Part shown: positions 27,160 through 36,290 of the stretch, one piece after another | Layout of the letters: every line of letters begins with the position of its first letter | Position numbering within the stretch: the stretch's first letter is position 1 | Source of the DNA: Erythrobacter sp. | GTDB taxonomy: Bacteria > Pseudomonadota > Alphaproteobacteria > Sphingomonadales > Sphingomonadaceae | Assembly: GCF_035194505.1 (NCBI RefSeq) | Contig: NZ_CP136573.1 | Span: forward strand, 124,001-188,000 | Direction of reading: 5' to 3' | DNA length: 64,000 bases | The notes under the pieces: model-generated | What the model was told of the DNA's origin: nothing | Databases searched by the model: none | Seen by the model: the letters and a program-made list of their open reading frames with translations, nothing else | Made by a program: the position numbers and the translations under genes

Positions 27160-28380
27160 TCAGGCCGCTTCGGCGAGCTCCAGATCGAGCCGGTCCCAGA
27201 TTTCGACGAGGGCGGCGGTCAGCTCGTCCATCATCGCATCGGTGTGGAACGGACCCGGCGTGAAGCGCAGACGCTCGGTCCCGCGCGGCACGGTGGGGAA
27301 GTTGATCGGCTGCACATAGACGCCGTATTCGGCGAGCAGGATGTCGCTGATCTTCTTGGCGCGCACCGGATCGCCCACCATCAGCGGCACGATGTGGGTG
27401 ACCGAATCCATCACCGGCAGGCCGGCTTCGGCAAACTTCAGCTTGAGCATCGCGGCGGCGCGCTGCTGGGCGTTGCGCTCGTCACTGCTCTCTTTCAGGT
27501 GCCGCACCGAGGCGAGCACGCCTGCCACCAGCACCGGCGACAATGAGGTCGTGAAGATGAAGCCCGGCGCGTAGCTGCGGATGCAGTCCACCACCTTGGT
27601 CGAGGCCGCGATATAGCCGCCCATCACACCGAAGGCCTTGCCGAGCGTGCCCTCGATGATGTCGATCCGGTGCGCGGCGTTATCGCGCTCCGAAATCCCG
27701 CCGCCATGCGCGCCATACATGCCGACCGCGTGGACCTCGTCGATATAGGTGAGGGCGTTGTATTTCTCGGCGAGGTCGCAGATCGCATGGATCGGGGCGA
27801 CATCGCCGTCCATCGAATAGACGCTTTCAAAGGCGATCAGCTTGGGCGTGTTCGCGTCCTCGGCCGCCAGCAGCTCCTCGAGGTGCGCCACGTCATTGTG
27901 GCGGAACACCCGCTTCTCGCAGCCCGAATTGCGGATGCCTGCGATCATGCTGGCGTGGTTCAGCTCGTCGGAGAAAATGATGCAGCCCGGCAAGAGGCGG
28001 GCGAGGGTGGAAAGCGTCGCATCGTTCGAGACATATCCGCTCGTGAACAGCAGCGCAGAATCCTTGCCGTGGAGATCGGCCAGTTCGTTTTCGAGCTCGA
28101 TATGCAGGTGGGTGTTGCCGCCGATATTGCGCGTGCCGCCGCTGCCTGCGCCGACATCGTGCAGCGCGGCTTCCATCGCGCCGATCACCTTGTCGTGCTG
28201 GCCCATGCCGAGATAGTCGTTGGAGCACCACACCGTGATCGGCTTGGGGCCGTTATGGCCGTGAAAGCAGCGCGCATTGGGATAGGCGCCCTTGTTGCGC
28301 ATGATGTCGATGAAGACGCGATAGCGGCCTTCCTCGTGCAGGCGGTCGATCGCAGAATCGAAGATCTGATCGTAGTTCAC
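27160..28380 (-). CDS. hemA: 5-aminolevulinate synthase
   Basis: 406 residues starting with GTG at 28380 (MNYDQIFDSAID). Alpha-oxoamine synthase signatures: WCSNDYLGMG, GSGGTRNIGGNTHLHIELE, IYSMDG-type acceptor loop, DEVHAVGMYG and the PLP lysine in GTLGKAFGVMGGY. It condenses glycine with succinyl-CoA in the first step of tetrapyrrole synthesis by the C4 route, diagnostic of Alphaproteobacteria among bacteria. Succinyl-CoA from the propionyl-CoA genes at 48.7-58.8 kb feeds the same pool. No FnrL-like site was seen in the 170 bp upstream. Confidence 0.95.
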   Translation of the reverse strand: MNYDQIFDSAIDRLHEEGRYRVFIDIMRNKGAYPNARCFHGHNGPKPITVWCSNDYLGMGQHDKVIGAMEAALHDVGAGSGGTRNIGGNTHLHIELENELADLHGKDSALLFTSGYVSNDATLSTLARLLPGCIIFSDELNHASMIAGIRNSGCEKRVFRHNDVAHLEELLAAEDANTPKLIAFESVYSMDGDVAPIHAICDLAEKYNALTYIDEVHAVGMYGAHGGGISERDNAAHRIDIIEGTLGKAFGVMGGYIAASTKVVDCIRSYAPGFIFTTSLSPVLVAGVLASVRHLKESSDERNAQQRAAAMLKLKFAEAGLPVMDSVTHIVPLMVGDPVRAKKISDILLAEYGVYVQPINFPTVPRGTERLRFTPGPFHTDAMMDELTAALVEIWDRLDLELAEAA

Positions 28381-28549
28381 TTGCGTCTCTTCACTGGGGC
28401 GTGCGCTTATGCGGCACTGCCTGAGTTCCTGCCTGCTTCATCCGCTACAACTGCCGAGGCGGCGGATGGTTTCGCGCGATATTTAAGGCCGAGACCGGCG
28501 TTTTGCCACAGCGATCTTTGCGAGCGTTTCGCAAGCGGTGATGCGCAAA

Positions 28550-29344
28550 TCAGAACACTTCCGCAGGGCCGAAACCGCGGGTTGCCAGTGCGTCTTCGAG
28601 GCCTGCTGCGCCTGCGATCGGCCCGGTGACGATGAAGCGGTTGGGGCCGTGTGCTTCGAAGCTCTGCCCTTCGAGCAGATGGGCGATGCGCCGCGCGATG
28701 CCCTCGGCTCCATCCACCTGCCGGACCTCGGGGCCGAAAGCGGCGGCGAGTTCCTCCGAAAGCAGCGGGAAGTGGGTGCAGGCGAGCACCAACGTGTCGA
28801 TGGCCTCGCCGCCCGGCATGGCGGTGAGCTCGGCGTGGACGTCGGCGATCAGCGCCGGATCGACACCGCGCCCGCGCAGCTTGGCCTCGGCCGCCTCGAC
28901 CAGCCCGGGCGCGGCCACGCGGAGCAGGCGCTTGCCCTGTGCAAAGCGGGCTTCGAGATCATCGACATAGGCCTGCCGGATCGTCGCGCCTGTGCCGACA
29001 AGTCCGATGGTGCCGGTCCGCGTGAGGGCAGCGGCGGGCTTGATCGCGGGGACAGTGCCCACCACCGGCACTTCCAGCACATCGCGCACCATGCCCAGCG
29101 CAATCGTGGAGGCGGTGTTGCAGGCGATGCAGACGAGGCGCGGGCGGAACCGCTCTGCCATCCGCCCGAGCAGGCCCGCGACCCGCGCGGCGATCTGGGC
29201 CTCGGTCTTGGTGCCATAGGGCAGGCCGGCAAGATCGGCGGCGTATATCACCGGAGCGTCGGGGAGCACCTTGCGCAAGCCGTCATAGACGGTGAGCCCG
29301 CCCACGCCGGAATCGAACAGCAGGATGGGGGAATCTGGGTTCAC
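28550..29344 (-). CDS. murI: Glutamate racemase
   Basis: 264 residues from the GTG at 29344 with GGAAG 8 bases ahead; the frame is open further upstream but reads antisense to plsY. Both catalytic cysteines are present (IACNTAST and LACTHFPLL), with the start FDSGVGGLTVYDGL and YAADLAGLPYGTKTE. It makes D-glutamate for peptidoglycan. A palindromic repeat fills the divergent gap to plsY and its edge forms part of the murI ribosome site. Confidence 0.95.
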   Translation of the reverse strand: MNPDSPILLFDSGVGGLTVYDGLRKVLPDAPVIYAADLAGLPYGTKTEAQIAARVAGLLGRMAERFRPRLVCIACNTASTIALGMVRDVLEVPVVGTVPAIKPAAALTRTGTIGLVGTGATIRQAYVDDLEARFAQGKRLLRVAAPGLVEAAEAKLRGRGVDPALIADVHAELTAMPGGEAIDTLVLACTHFPLLSEELAAAFGPEVRQVDGAEGIARRIAHLLEGQSFEAHGPNRFIVTGPIAGAAGLEDALATRGFGPAEVF

Positions 29345-29354
29345 CGAATAACTT

Positions 29355-29468
29355 CCGTTCGCCCCGAGCTTGTCGAAGGGCTGTTTTGCCTTACAGTCGG
29401 ATGCGCTAAAGAAAGTGCAGGGCTTCGACAACCGCCTTCGCGGTCGCTGGCAAGCTCGGCCCGAACGG
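29355..29468. repeat. Palindromic REP-like element A
   Basis: Arm 1 (29355-29381) reads CCGTTCGCCCCGAGCTTGTC and continues GAAGGGC. Arm 2 (29420-29468) is its inverse but is split by about 20 bases carrying their own small hairpin (ACCGCC-TTCG-CGGT) between GGGCTTCGACA and CAAGCTCGG. The linker has AAAGTGCAG, also present in element C at 54175. It fills the murI-plsY divergent gap. Confidence 0.75.
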
Positions 29469-29479
29469 GATGGGACCTG

Positions 29480-30076
29480 ATGGAATTCGTTTTCGCAGCC
29501 GTGATGGGCTTTGCGCTGGGATCGATTCCCTTCGGCCTGATCCTCACCCGCGCGGCGGGGCTGGGCGATGTGCGCAATATCGGCAGCGGCTCGATCGGCG
29601 CGACCAATGTGCTGCGCACCGGCCACAAGGGCCTCGCTGCGGCCACAGTGCTGCTCGATGCGGCCAAGGCTGTGATCCCGGTGGTGGTGGCAGGCATCCT
29701 GTGGCCTGATCTTGCCCAGGTCGGCGGCGTGGCCGCCGTCGGCGCGGTGGCGGGGCATTGTTTCACCCCGTGGCTCGGTTTCAGGGGCGGCAAGGGCTTT
29801 GCGAGCGCTGCCGGAGCGCTGCTGGCGCTGGCTTGGCCGGTGATGCTGGCCTGCGCCTGCGTATGGGCGGCGACGCTCTGGCTCAGCCGGATTTCGTCCG
29901 TGTCCTCGATGGTCAGCGTGATCGCCGCGCCGATTGTGGCATGGGGCCTCGGCTACCCGCAGGTCATCCCGCCGCTGCTCGCCATCGCGGCGATCGTTAT
30001 GGTGCAACACCGCGCCAATATCGGGCGCCTGATGCGGGGGGAGGAGCCGAAGATCGGCGCCTCGTCCAAGCCGTAA
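29480..30076 (+). CDS. plsY: Acyl-phosphate:glycerol-3-phosphate acyltransferase
   Basis: 198 residues, five to six membrane helices. The three PlsY loops are clear: GSIPFGLI, NIGSGSIGATNVLRTGHKG and GFRGGKGFASAAG. It acylates glycerol-3-phosphate with acyl-phosphate in the inner membrane, the first committed phospholipid step. Divergent from murI and 16 bp before dprA. Confidence 0.95.
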   Translation: MEFVFAAVMGFALGSIPFGLILTRAAGLGDVRNIGSGSIGATNVLRTGHKGLAAATVLLDAAKAVIPVVVAGILWPDLAQVGGVAAVGAVAGHCFTPWLGFRGGKGFASAAGALLALAWPVMLACACVWAATLWLSRISSVSSMVSVIAAPIVAWGLGYPQVIPPLLAIAAIVMVQHRANIGRLMRGEEPKIGASSKP

Positions 30077-30092
30077 TGCGGGGCCTCATCTG

Positions 30093-31244
30093 ATGGAGCA
30101 CGAGGGGTCGCAGCCGGTGCTCAGCCAACAGGAAGCTTTCGCGCGCATCCGCCTGCTGCGCTCGCCCAACATTGGCCCGGTGAGCTATCGCCAGCTGATT
30201 GCGCGCTTCGGCAGCGCCGGGGCGGCGCTGGATGCGCTGCCCGATCTCGCCAGCCGGGGGAGGGGGCCCTATCGCCCGGCCAGTGCCGAGAGCATCGAGC
30301 GCGAGGTCTCCGCCGTGCGCGCGGCAGGCGCGCGCTATCTGTTCCACGATCAGCCCGATTACCCCGCGCTGCTGGCCGAACTGGACAGCGCGCCGCCCAT
30401 TCTGACCTGCCGCGGCCGGCTTGACCTCGCCAGCGCGCCCTGCGTGGCGGTGGTAGGGGCGCGCAATGCCAGCGCTGCGGCGGTCAAGCTGGCGCGCGAT
30501 TTCGCCGCTGCGCTGGCCGAGGCGGGCTTCACGATTGTCTCGGGCCTTGCGCGCGGCATCGACGGTGCAACGCACGAGGGCGCCTTTCCGCAGACCATCG
30601 GCGTGATCGCCAGCGGGATCGACATCGCCTATCCGCCGCAGCACGCCGAGCTTCAGGAACGCATCGCGAGGGAGGGGTTGCTGATCGCCGAACAGCCCCC
30701 CGGCACCGAGCCGCGCGGGCGGCATTTCCCCTCGCGCAACCGCATCATCGCAGGCCTTGCGAGCGGCACGCTGGTGGTAGAGGCGGCGCCCCAATCGGGC
30801 AGCCTCATCACCGCGCGTCTGGCAGGCGAGGCGGGGCGCGAGGTCATGGCAATCCCCGGCTCCCCGCTCGATGCCCGCGCCTCGGGATGCAATCAGCTGA
30901 TCCGCGAAGGCGCGGTGCTGGTGCAGAGCCCGGAGGATGTGATCGAACTGCTCCAGAGCTTCACCGGCGCCCCGCGCTCGCGCTACCGCGTGGCCGAAGG
31001 CGCGGCCGATTTCGACTATGCCGAACTTGCCCGGCTCGAATGGGGCGAGGCGCGGGCTGATCTGTCTGGCGATATCGCCAACCTGCTCACCAACGCGCCG
31101 GTGCCGGTCGACGAGCTGATCCACCAGTCAGGCGCCAGCGCGGCCGAGGTCCACATGGCGCTGCTCGAACTGGAACTTGTGGGCGAGCTGGTGCGCGAGG
31201 CTGACGGCACGGTGCGCCGCGCCAGCCCCGAGGATAGCGCATGA
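30093..31244 (+). CDS. dprA: DNA processing protein DprA
   Basis: 383 residues. N-terminal helix-hairpin-helix-like region (LRSPNIGPVSYRQLI), central Rossmann-like domain with VGARNASAAA, SGLARGIDGATHEGAF, IPGSPLDARASGCNQLIREG, and a C-terminal winged-helix (VDELIHQSGASAAEVHMAL). It protects incoming single-stranded DNA and loads RecA during transformation. The following membrane-protein gene overlaps its stop by ATGA. Confidence 0.93.
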   Translation: MEHEGSQPVLSQQEAFARIRLLRSPNIGPVSYRQLIARFGSAGAALDALPDLASRGRGPYRPASAESIEREVSAVRAAGARYLFHDQPDYPALLAELDSAPPILTCRGRLDLASAPCVAVVGARNASAAAVKLARDFAAALAEAGFTIVSGLARGIDGATHEGAFPQTIGVIASGIDIAYPPQHAELQERIAREGLLIAEQPPGTEPRGRHFPSRNRIIAGLASGTLVVEAAPQSGSLITARLAGEAGREVMAIPGSPLDARASGCNQLIREGAVLVQSPEDVIELLQSFTGAPRSRYRVAEGAADFDYAELARLEWGEARADLSGDIANLLTNAPVPVDELIHQSGASAAEVHMALLELELVGELVREADGTVRRASPEDSA

Positions 31245-31897
31245 CCCCCGCCCGCGAGGCCGATTTCGGCCTGCTCGTCTCCCGCTCCTTCGAGAACCTC
31301 TGGGCGATCCGCAAGCCGGTGGCGATCTATCTTGCGGTGGTGGCCGTGGCGGCCTTCACCATTCCCTTGCTCGGCATCGGCTTCACCAGCGGCGGGGGCG
31401 TGGTGATCTATCTTTTCGGGCAATACTGGCTGTTTCAGGCCCTGTTGAAGACGCGCGGGCTGCTGGAGACGCAGGGCAATCATCTCGCCCCCTTCCTTTT
31501 GCTGGCGATGCTGCTGATCGGGCCGATCATGGTCGGCATTTTCGCTCTGATCCTGCCCGGCCTGTTTCTGGTGGCGCGCTGGATAGCCGCGCCCGCTTTC
31601 GTGGCGGCGCGGGGCGGGAGCGCATGGGCAGCGGCGGGGGGCAGCTGGCAGACGGTGCGCGGCCACACCGGCAAGATCGCCAGCATCGTCGTGATGATGT
31701 TCCTGATCGCAAGCCTGTTCGGCACGCTCGGCGCGGCGGCAGGCGGCCTGTTTGCCGGGATTGCCGCCTATCGCGCGGCCCAGCCGCTCAATCTGATCGA
31801 GGCGCACCTGTTTCCGCTGATGCTGCTCGGCCTGTCGGTGGCAGTCTATGAACTGCTCGGGCCGCGCAATACCATGATCGAGGATGTTTTCGGATAG
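31241..31897 (+). CDS. Polytopic membrane protein, unknown function (copy 1)
   Basis: 218 residues, about six hydrophobic segments. The core LILPGLFLVARWIAAPAFVA resembles a helix pair also found in the next gene (LLIPGLVLFVRWAPAYGFAL), so the two are divergent tandem paralogues. The pattern recalls membrane domains next to glycerophosphodiester phosphodiesterases, but I would not name a function. ATG overlaps the dprA stop. Confidence 0.65.
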   Translation: MTPAREADFGLLVSRSFENLWAIRKPVAIYLAVVAVAAFTIPLLGIGFTSGGGVVIYLFGQYWLFQALLKTRGLLETQGNHLAPFLLLAMLLIGPIMVGIFALILPGLFLVARWIAAPAFVAARGGSAWAAAGGSWQTVRGHTGKIASIVVMMFLIASLFGTLGAAAGGLFAGIAAYRAAQPLNLIEAHLFPLMLLGLSVAVYELLGPRNTMIEDVFG

Positions 31898-31900
31898 ACC

Positions 31901-32560
31901 ATGCTGGACGTGAATGATTCCATCGGCCTGCGCCTTGGCCTGATTACCGAGGAAGCCCTGCGGCTGGCGCGCGCGGCCTGGGCAGCGATGCTGTTCTATG
32001 TCGCGGCGCTGGTGGCGATCGGCATGGTGGGCGACCAGTGGACTGATGTGGCGGGCGCCAATTTCGCCTTCTCGGTCGTCTCGACCATTGTCGGCTATGC
32101 GCTGACCATCTCCCTGCTGCGCCAGGGCGGGCTGACCCATGTCACCGGCGGCTTCGGCACCTATTTCGGCCTGTCGATCCTTGTCGTGCTGGGCATCGCT
32201 CTTGGCTGCGTGGCGCTGCTGATCCCGGGGCTGGTGCTGTTCGTGCGCTGGGCGCCGGCCTATGGCTTTGCGCTGGGCGACGAGGTCGGCATCACCGAGG
32301 GGATGCGTCTCGCCTGGGAGCGCAGCAGGGGACATTTTGCGCCTCTGGCCATCGCCCTGCTGCTGCCCGTTGCGGCCAATCTGGTGGCGGTCACTATCTA
32401 TACTCTCGCCAGCGATGAGGCCGGGCTGATCCCTCTGCCGGTTTCGGCCATTGCCAATCTGGTGATGTCGGTGGCAGGCGCGGCGATCACGGCCATCGGG
32501 ATCGCAGCCTATGCCCTGCTGCGCGACCGGACGGACGAAATCGCCGAAGTCTTCGCCTGA
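31901..32560 (+). CDS. Polytopic membrane protein, unknown function (copy 2)
   Basis: 219 residues, five to six hydrophobic segments, related to the preceding gene through the LIPGLVLFVRW segment followed by GMRLAWERSRGHFAPL, equivalent to SWQTVRGHTGKIASI of copy 1. It starts 3 bp after copy 1 ends and lies 97 bp before topA. No catalytic motif seen. Confidence 0.65.
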   Translation: MLDVNDSIGLRLGLITEEALRLARAAWAAMLFYVAALVAIGMVGDQWTDVAGANFAFSVVSTIVGYALTISLLRQGGLTHVTGGFGTYFGLSILVVLGIALGCVALLIPGLVLFVRWAPAYGFALGDEVGITEGMRLAWERSRGHFAPLAIALLLPVAANLVAVTIYTLASDEAGLIPLPVSAIANLVMSVAGAAITAIGIAAYALLRDRTDEIAEVFA

Positions 32561-32657
32561 TTCACGTCCCTGCTCTTCACACAAGCCGCTTGACGGCCTA
32601 GGCGGCGCAGCCCCACCCTCGCGCGTACGTACACGTAAGGACACCTCTTCTCAGCCC

Positions 32658-35225
32658 ATGCAGCTTGTCATTGTTGAATCGCCGGCCAAGGCGAAGACCA
32701 TCGAGAAATATCTGGGCAAGGACTACAAGGTTCTCGCGTCCTACGGCCATGTGCGCGATCTGCCGCCCAAGGATGGCAGCGTCGATCCGGACGCCGATTT
32801 CGCGATGGAGTGGGAACTCTACCGCGACAAGCAGAGCCGCTTCAAGGAAATCGCCGACGCGGCCAAGGGCGCAAGCCGCCTCGTGCTCGCCACCGACCCT
32901 GACCGCGAGGGCGAGGCGATCAGCTGGCACGTGCAGGAGCTGCTGGCCAAGCGCAAGGCGCTGCCCAAGCTCGTCGAGCGGGTCACCTTCAACGCCATCA
33001 CCAAGACCGCCGTCACCGAGGCCATGGCCCGCCCGCGCGAGCTCGATCAGCCGCTGATCGACGCCTATCTCGCCCGCCGCGCGCTGGATTATCTGTTCGG
33101 CTTCACGCTTTCGCCGGTGCTGTGGAGGAAGCTCCCCGGGGCCAAGAGCGCAGGCCGCGTGCAGTCCGTGGCGCTGCGCCTGATCGTCGAGCGCGAGCGC
33201 GAGATCGAAGCCTTCCGGGCCGAGGAATACTGGAGCGTGCTCGCCAAGCTCCAGCACGATGGCACCGAGTTCGACGCGCGCCTCGTCAAGTTCAAGGGCG
33301 TGAAGCTGGAGCGGCTGAGCCTCGGCAATCAGGGTATTGCGCTGGAAGCCAAGGCGGCGGTCGAGGCCGGGCGCTTCACGGTGGAAGGCGTCGAGACCAA
33401 GCCGGTCAAGCGCAACCCTGCGCCGCCGTTCACCACGTCGACGCTGCAACAGGAGGCCGCGCGAAAACTCGGCTATTCCGCGCAGCACACCATGCGGCTG
33501 GCGCAATCGCTCTACGAGGCCGGCGCGATCACCTATATGCGCACCGACGGCGTGCAGATGGACCCCGGTGCCATCATGGCCCTGCGCGATGCCATCGTCG
33601 CGCGTTACGACAGCGCCTATCTCCCTGAAAAGCCGCGCTTCTACAGCACCAAGGCCAAGAACGCGCAGGAGGCCCACGAGGCGATCCGGCCGACCGATTT
33701 CACCCGCGAACGGGCGGGCACGGGCGATGAGGCCAAGCTCTATGATCTGATCTTCAAGCGCGCCATGGCGAGCCAGATGGCGACCGCGCAGATGGAGCGC
33801 ACCACTGTCACCCTGCGCGATGCCACGGGTCAGCACGAGCTGCGCGCCACAGGGCAGGTGATCCGCTTCCCGGGCTTTCTTGCGGTCTATCAGGAAGGCT
33901 TTGACGACAAGGGGCAGGGCGAAGACGAGGACGAGGACGGCCTGCTGCCGATGCTCAAGGCTGGCGACACGCCCGCCAAGCGCGGTGTCGAGGCGACCCA
34001 GCACTTCACCCAGCCGCCGCCGCGCTTTTCGGAAGCCTCGCTGGTCAAGCGTCTGGAGGAGCTCGGCATCGGGCGGCCCTCCACCTATGCCTCGACCATC
34101 CAGACCCTGCGGGACCGCGCCTATGTGCGGATGGAGAAGAACCGCTTCTTTGCGGAAGAGAGCGGCCGCCTGCTGACCGCCTTCCTCGAACGGTTCTTCC
34201 CCACCTATGTCGCCTATGATTTCACCGCGGGCATGGAGGACGAGCTCGATGTCGTCTCCGACGGGCGCGAGGATTACAAGGCGCTGCTCGCCCGCTTCTG
34301 GAAGGACTTCAAGCCCAAGGCCGACGAGGTGATGGAGAAGCTGCCCTCGGAAGTGACCGAGGCGCTCGACGAATATCTCTCCGACTTCCTGTTCCCGCCG
34401 CGCGAGGACGGGCACGATCCGCGCGCCTGCCCGATGTGCGCTGCCGAAGGCCGCGCCAATGGCAGGCTCTCCCTGCGCGGTGGCCGCTTCGGCGCCTTTG
34501 TGGCCTGCGCCAACTATCCGGAGTGCAAATACACCCGCCGCTTCGCCCAGCCGGGCGGCGAGGGTGAGGGCGGGGCCGAGGACGGCGTGATCGGCCAGCA
34601 CCCCGAAACCGGCGAGGACATCCACCGCAAGACGGGCCGCTTCGGCCCCTATGTGCAGATGGGTGACGGCAAGGATGCCAAGCGCGCCTCGATCCCCAAG
34701 GACCTCGATGATTTCGATCTCGACTGGGCGGTGAAGCTGCTGGACCTGCCGCGGATTATCGGCGCGCATCCTGACACCGGCCTCGAAATCGAAGCCAATA
34801 TCGGGCGTTACGGGCCGTACCTGCGGCACGACGGGAAGTATGGTAAACTCACCAATACCCGCGAGGTGTTCGAGGTGGGGATGAACCGCGCCGTCGATAT
34901 CCTCGCGCAGGCTGCCAATCGCGGCGCGGGCGGGGGCTCGCGCGGCAAGGCGGAGGCGATTGCGGCACTTGGGGCGCACCCCGTCAGCGGGGGCGAGATC
35001 AAGGTCATGCCGGGCCGCTACGGGCCTTACGTCACCGACGGCACCACCAATGCGACGATCCCGCGCGACGTGAAACCTGAAGAGGTTACGCTCGAAGCCG
35101 CCATCGAACTGATCGATGCGCGTGCGGCCAAGGGTCCGGCCAAGGGGAAGGCCAAGAAGAAGGCCGCCCCCAAGAAGAAGGCTGCCCCCAAGAAGAAAGC
35201 TCCGGCCAAGAAGGCGGCCAAATGA
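32658..35225 (+). CDS. topA: DNA topoisomerase I (type IA)
   Basis: 855 residues from the ATG at 32658 (MQLVIVESPAKAKTIEKYLG). Toprim domain with the acidic triad in ATDPDREGEAISWH, GRVQSVALRLI, and the nucleophile Tyr293 in AITYMRTDG. After the core there is a Cys4-type zinc ribbon (CPMCAAEGR to CANYPEC) and three GRFGPYV-type C-terminal repeats. The last 25 residues are a Lys/Ala/Pro tail (KKKAAPKKKAAPKKK) typical of alphaproteobacterial TopA and likely to bind DNA. It relaxes negative supercoils. Confidence 0.96.
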   Translation: MQLVIVESPAKAKTIEKYLGKDYKVLASYGHVRDLPPKDGSVDPDADFAMEWELYRDKQSRFKEIADAAKGASRLVLATDPDREGEAISWHVQELLAKRKALPKLVERVTFNAITKTAVTEAMARPRELDQPLIDAYLARRALDYLFGFTLSPVLWRKLPGAKSAGRVQSVALRLIVEREREIEAFRAEEYWSVLAKLQHDGTEFDARLVKFKGVKLERLSLGNQGIALEAKAAVEAGRFTVEGVETKPVKRNPAPPFTTSTLQQEAARKLGYSAQHTMRLAQSLYEAGAITYMRTDGVQMDPGAIMALRDAIVARYDSAYLPEKPRFYSTKAKNAQEAHEAIRPTDFTRERAGTGDEAKLYDLIFKRAMASQMATAQMERTTVTLRDATGQHELRATGQVIRFPGFLAVYQEGFDDKGQGEDEDEDGLLPMLKAGDTPAKRGVEATQHFTQPPPRFSEASLVKRLEELGIGRPSTYASTIQTLRDRAYVRMEKNRFFAEESGRLLTAFLERFFPTYVAYDFTAGMEDELDVVSDGREDYKALLARFWKDFKPKADEVMEKLPSEVTEALDEYLSDFLFPPREDGHDPRACPMCAAEGRANGRLSLRGGRFGAFVACANYPECKYTRRFAQPGGEGEGGAEDGVIGQHPETGEDIHRKTGRFGPYVQMGDGKDAKRASIPKDLDDFDLDWAVKLLDLPRIIGAHPDTGLEIEANIGRYGPYLRHDGKYGKLTNTREVFEVGMNRAVDILAQAANRGAGGGSRGKAEAIAALGAHPVSGGEIKVMPGRYGPYVTDGTTNATIPRDVKPEEVTLEAAIELIDARAAKGPAKGKAKKKAAPKKKAAPKKKAPAKKAAK

Positions 35226-35237
35226 TCCCGGCGTGCC

Positions 35238-35254
35238 GTCCCGCCTGTCGGGAC
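35238..35254. terminator. Weak hairpin after topA
   Basis: GTCCCG and CGGGAC pair around CCTGT and the stem can be extended with a bulge (GCCG/CGGC). No T run follows. A second, looser inverted pair GGTAA (35264-35268) / TTACC (35280-35284) lies just before the next gene and could be an operator. Confidence 0.35.
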
Positions 35255-35319
35255 CGGCGCGTTGGTAAATCATAAAGCATTACCCTCTATCACGGAGCCC
35301 TGAGACCAGGGGCTGCACC

Positions 35320-35607
35320 GTGATTGAAATCGAAGTCCAGAACGAGACGCATCAGACCCAGGCGCGCATCCGCTTTGCCGCCGTGCCGCGCATCGGCGAA
35401 GGCCTGCGCCTGCGCGAACCCGATGGCATGTGGGCGAGCTATGACGTGCTCGACGTGTGGTACCAGAAGGCCGAATTCGGCGATGTCTGGATGCCCTATC
35501 TCCATGTCCGCATGACCCCGGGCGAGGGCGTGCTGCCCGAAGACCCCTACGCCGAGGATTACGGCGAATATGACGCGGGCTATGCCGCTATCGGCGGAGG
35601 GCGCTGA
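35320..35607 (+). CDS. Small conserved-looking hypothetical protein
   Basis: 95 residues from the GTG at 35320. Predicted mostly beta strand (IEIEVQNETHQTQARIRFAA, YDVLDVWYQKAEF), ending in an acidic Tyr-rich tail (EDPYAEDYGEYDAGY). No signal peptide, no membrane helix, no recognised domain. It sits 2 bp before the response-regulator gene, so a role linked to that signalling protein is plausible but unproven. Confidence 0.65.
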   Translation: MIEIEVQNETHQTQARIRFAAVPRIGEGLRLREPDGMWASYDVLDVWYQKAEFGDVWMPYLHVRMTPGEGVLPEDPYAEDYGEYDAGYAAIGGGR

Positions 35608-35609
35608 TC

Positions 35610-36275
35610 GTGCAGAACCTGATCAAGCGCAATTCCGGCCCGCACCGCCGCACCGGCATGGAAGGCAAGACGCTGGCTGAAAAGCTGGCCGCTGGCGAAA
35701 AGGCGCGCGAGGCGGCGCAGGGGGGCACTGCCGCCCCGGTCGTGGCTGAAGTCGAAGCCGCTCCCGCTCCCGCAGCTGACACCCGCGCCGAAATGCAGGC
35801 CCGCGCGCCTGCTGCCCCCGGCCCGGAAAGCGGCGACACGGATTCGATTGTCGCTGCCGCCAAGGCCATGCGTGACCGCTTTGCCGGCAGCGTTGCTCCG
35901 GCAGCGGTGGCCAAGACCTGCCTCATCGTCGATGACAGCCGCGTGATCCGCAAGGTTTCGAGCAAGATCGCGATCAGCCTCGGCTATGTCGCGATCGAGG
36001 CCGAAAACGGCGAGGAGGCTCTGGCGCGCTGCAAGAAGGCCATGCCCGACCTCGTGCTCACCGACTGGAACATGCCCGAAATGGACGGCATCGAATTCGT
36101 CGCCAAGCTGCGCGCGATCCCCACGCCCAAGGAGCCCATCGTGGTGTTCTGCACCTCGAACGGCGAGGCCAAGGACATCCACGAGGGCATCTCGGCAGGC
36201 GCGGACGACTACATCGTCAAACCCTTCGACGAAGCGGCCCTGCGCGCCAAGCTGGAGAAGCTGGGGCGGGGCTAA
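35610..36275 (+). CDS. CheY-like response regulator with disordered N-terminal extension
   Basis: 221 residues from the GTG at 35610. The first 100 or so residues are low-complexity (Ala/Pro/Glu-rich, RTGMEGKTLAEKLAAGEKAR) and probably disordered. The receiver domain follows: VDDSRVIRKVSSKIA, phospho-acceptor Asp in LVLTDWNMPEMDG, FCTSNGEAKD and the conserved Lys in YIVKPFDEA. No output domain. Such regulators usually act by contact with another protein. The kinase is not in the window. Confidence 0.88.
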   Translation: MQNLIKRNSGPHRRTGMEGKTLAEKLAAGEKAREAAQGGTAAPVVAEVEAAPAPAADTRAEMQARAPAAPGPESGDTDSIVAAAKAMRDRFAGSVAPAAVAKTCLIVDDSRVIRKVSSKIAISLGYVAIEAENGEEALARCKKAMPDLVLTDWNMPEMDGIEFVAKLRAIPTPKEPIVVFCTSNGEAKDIHEGISAGADDYIVKPFDEAALRAKLEKLGRG

Positions 36276-36290
36276 GCCCGCGCCGCTGTG

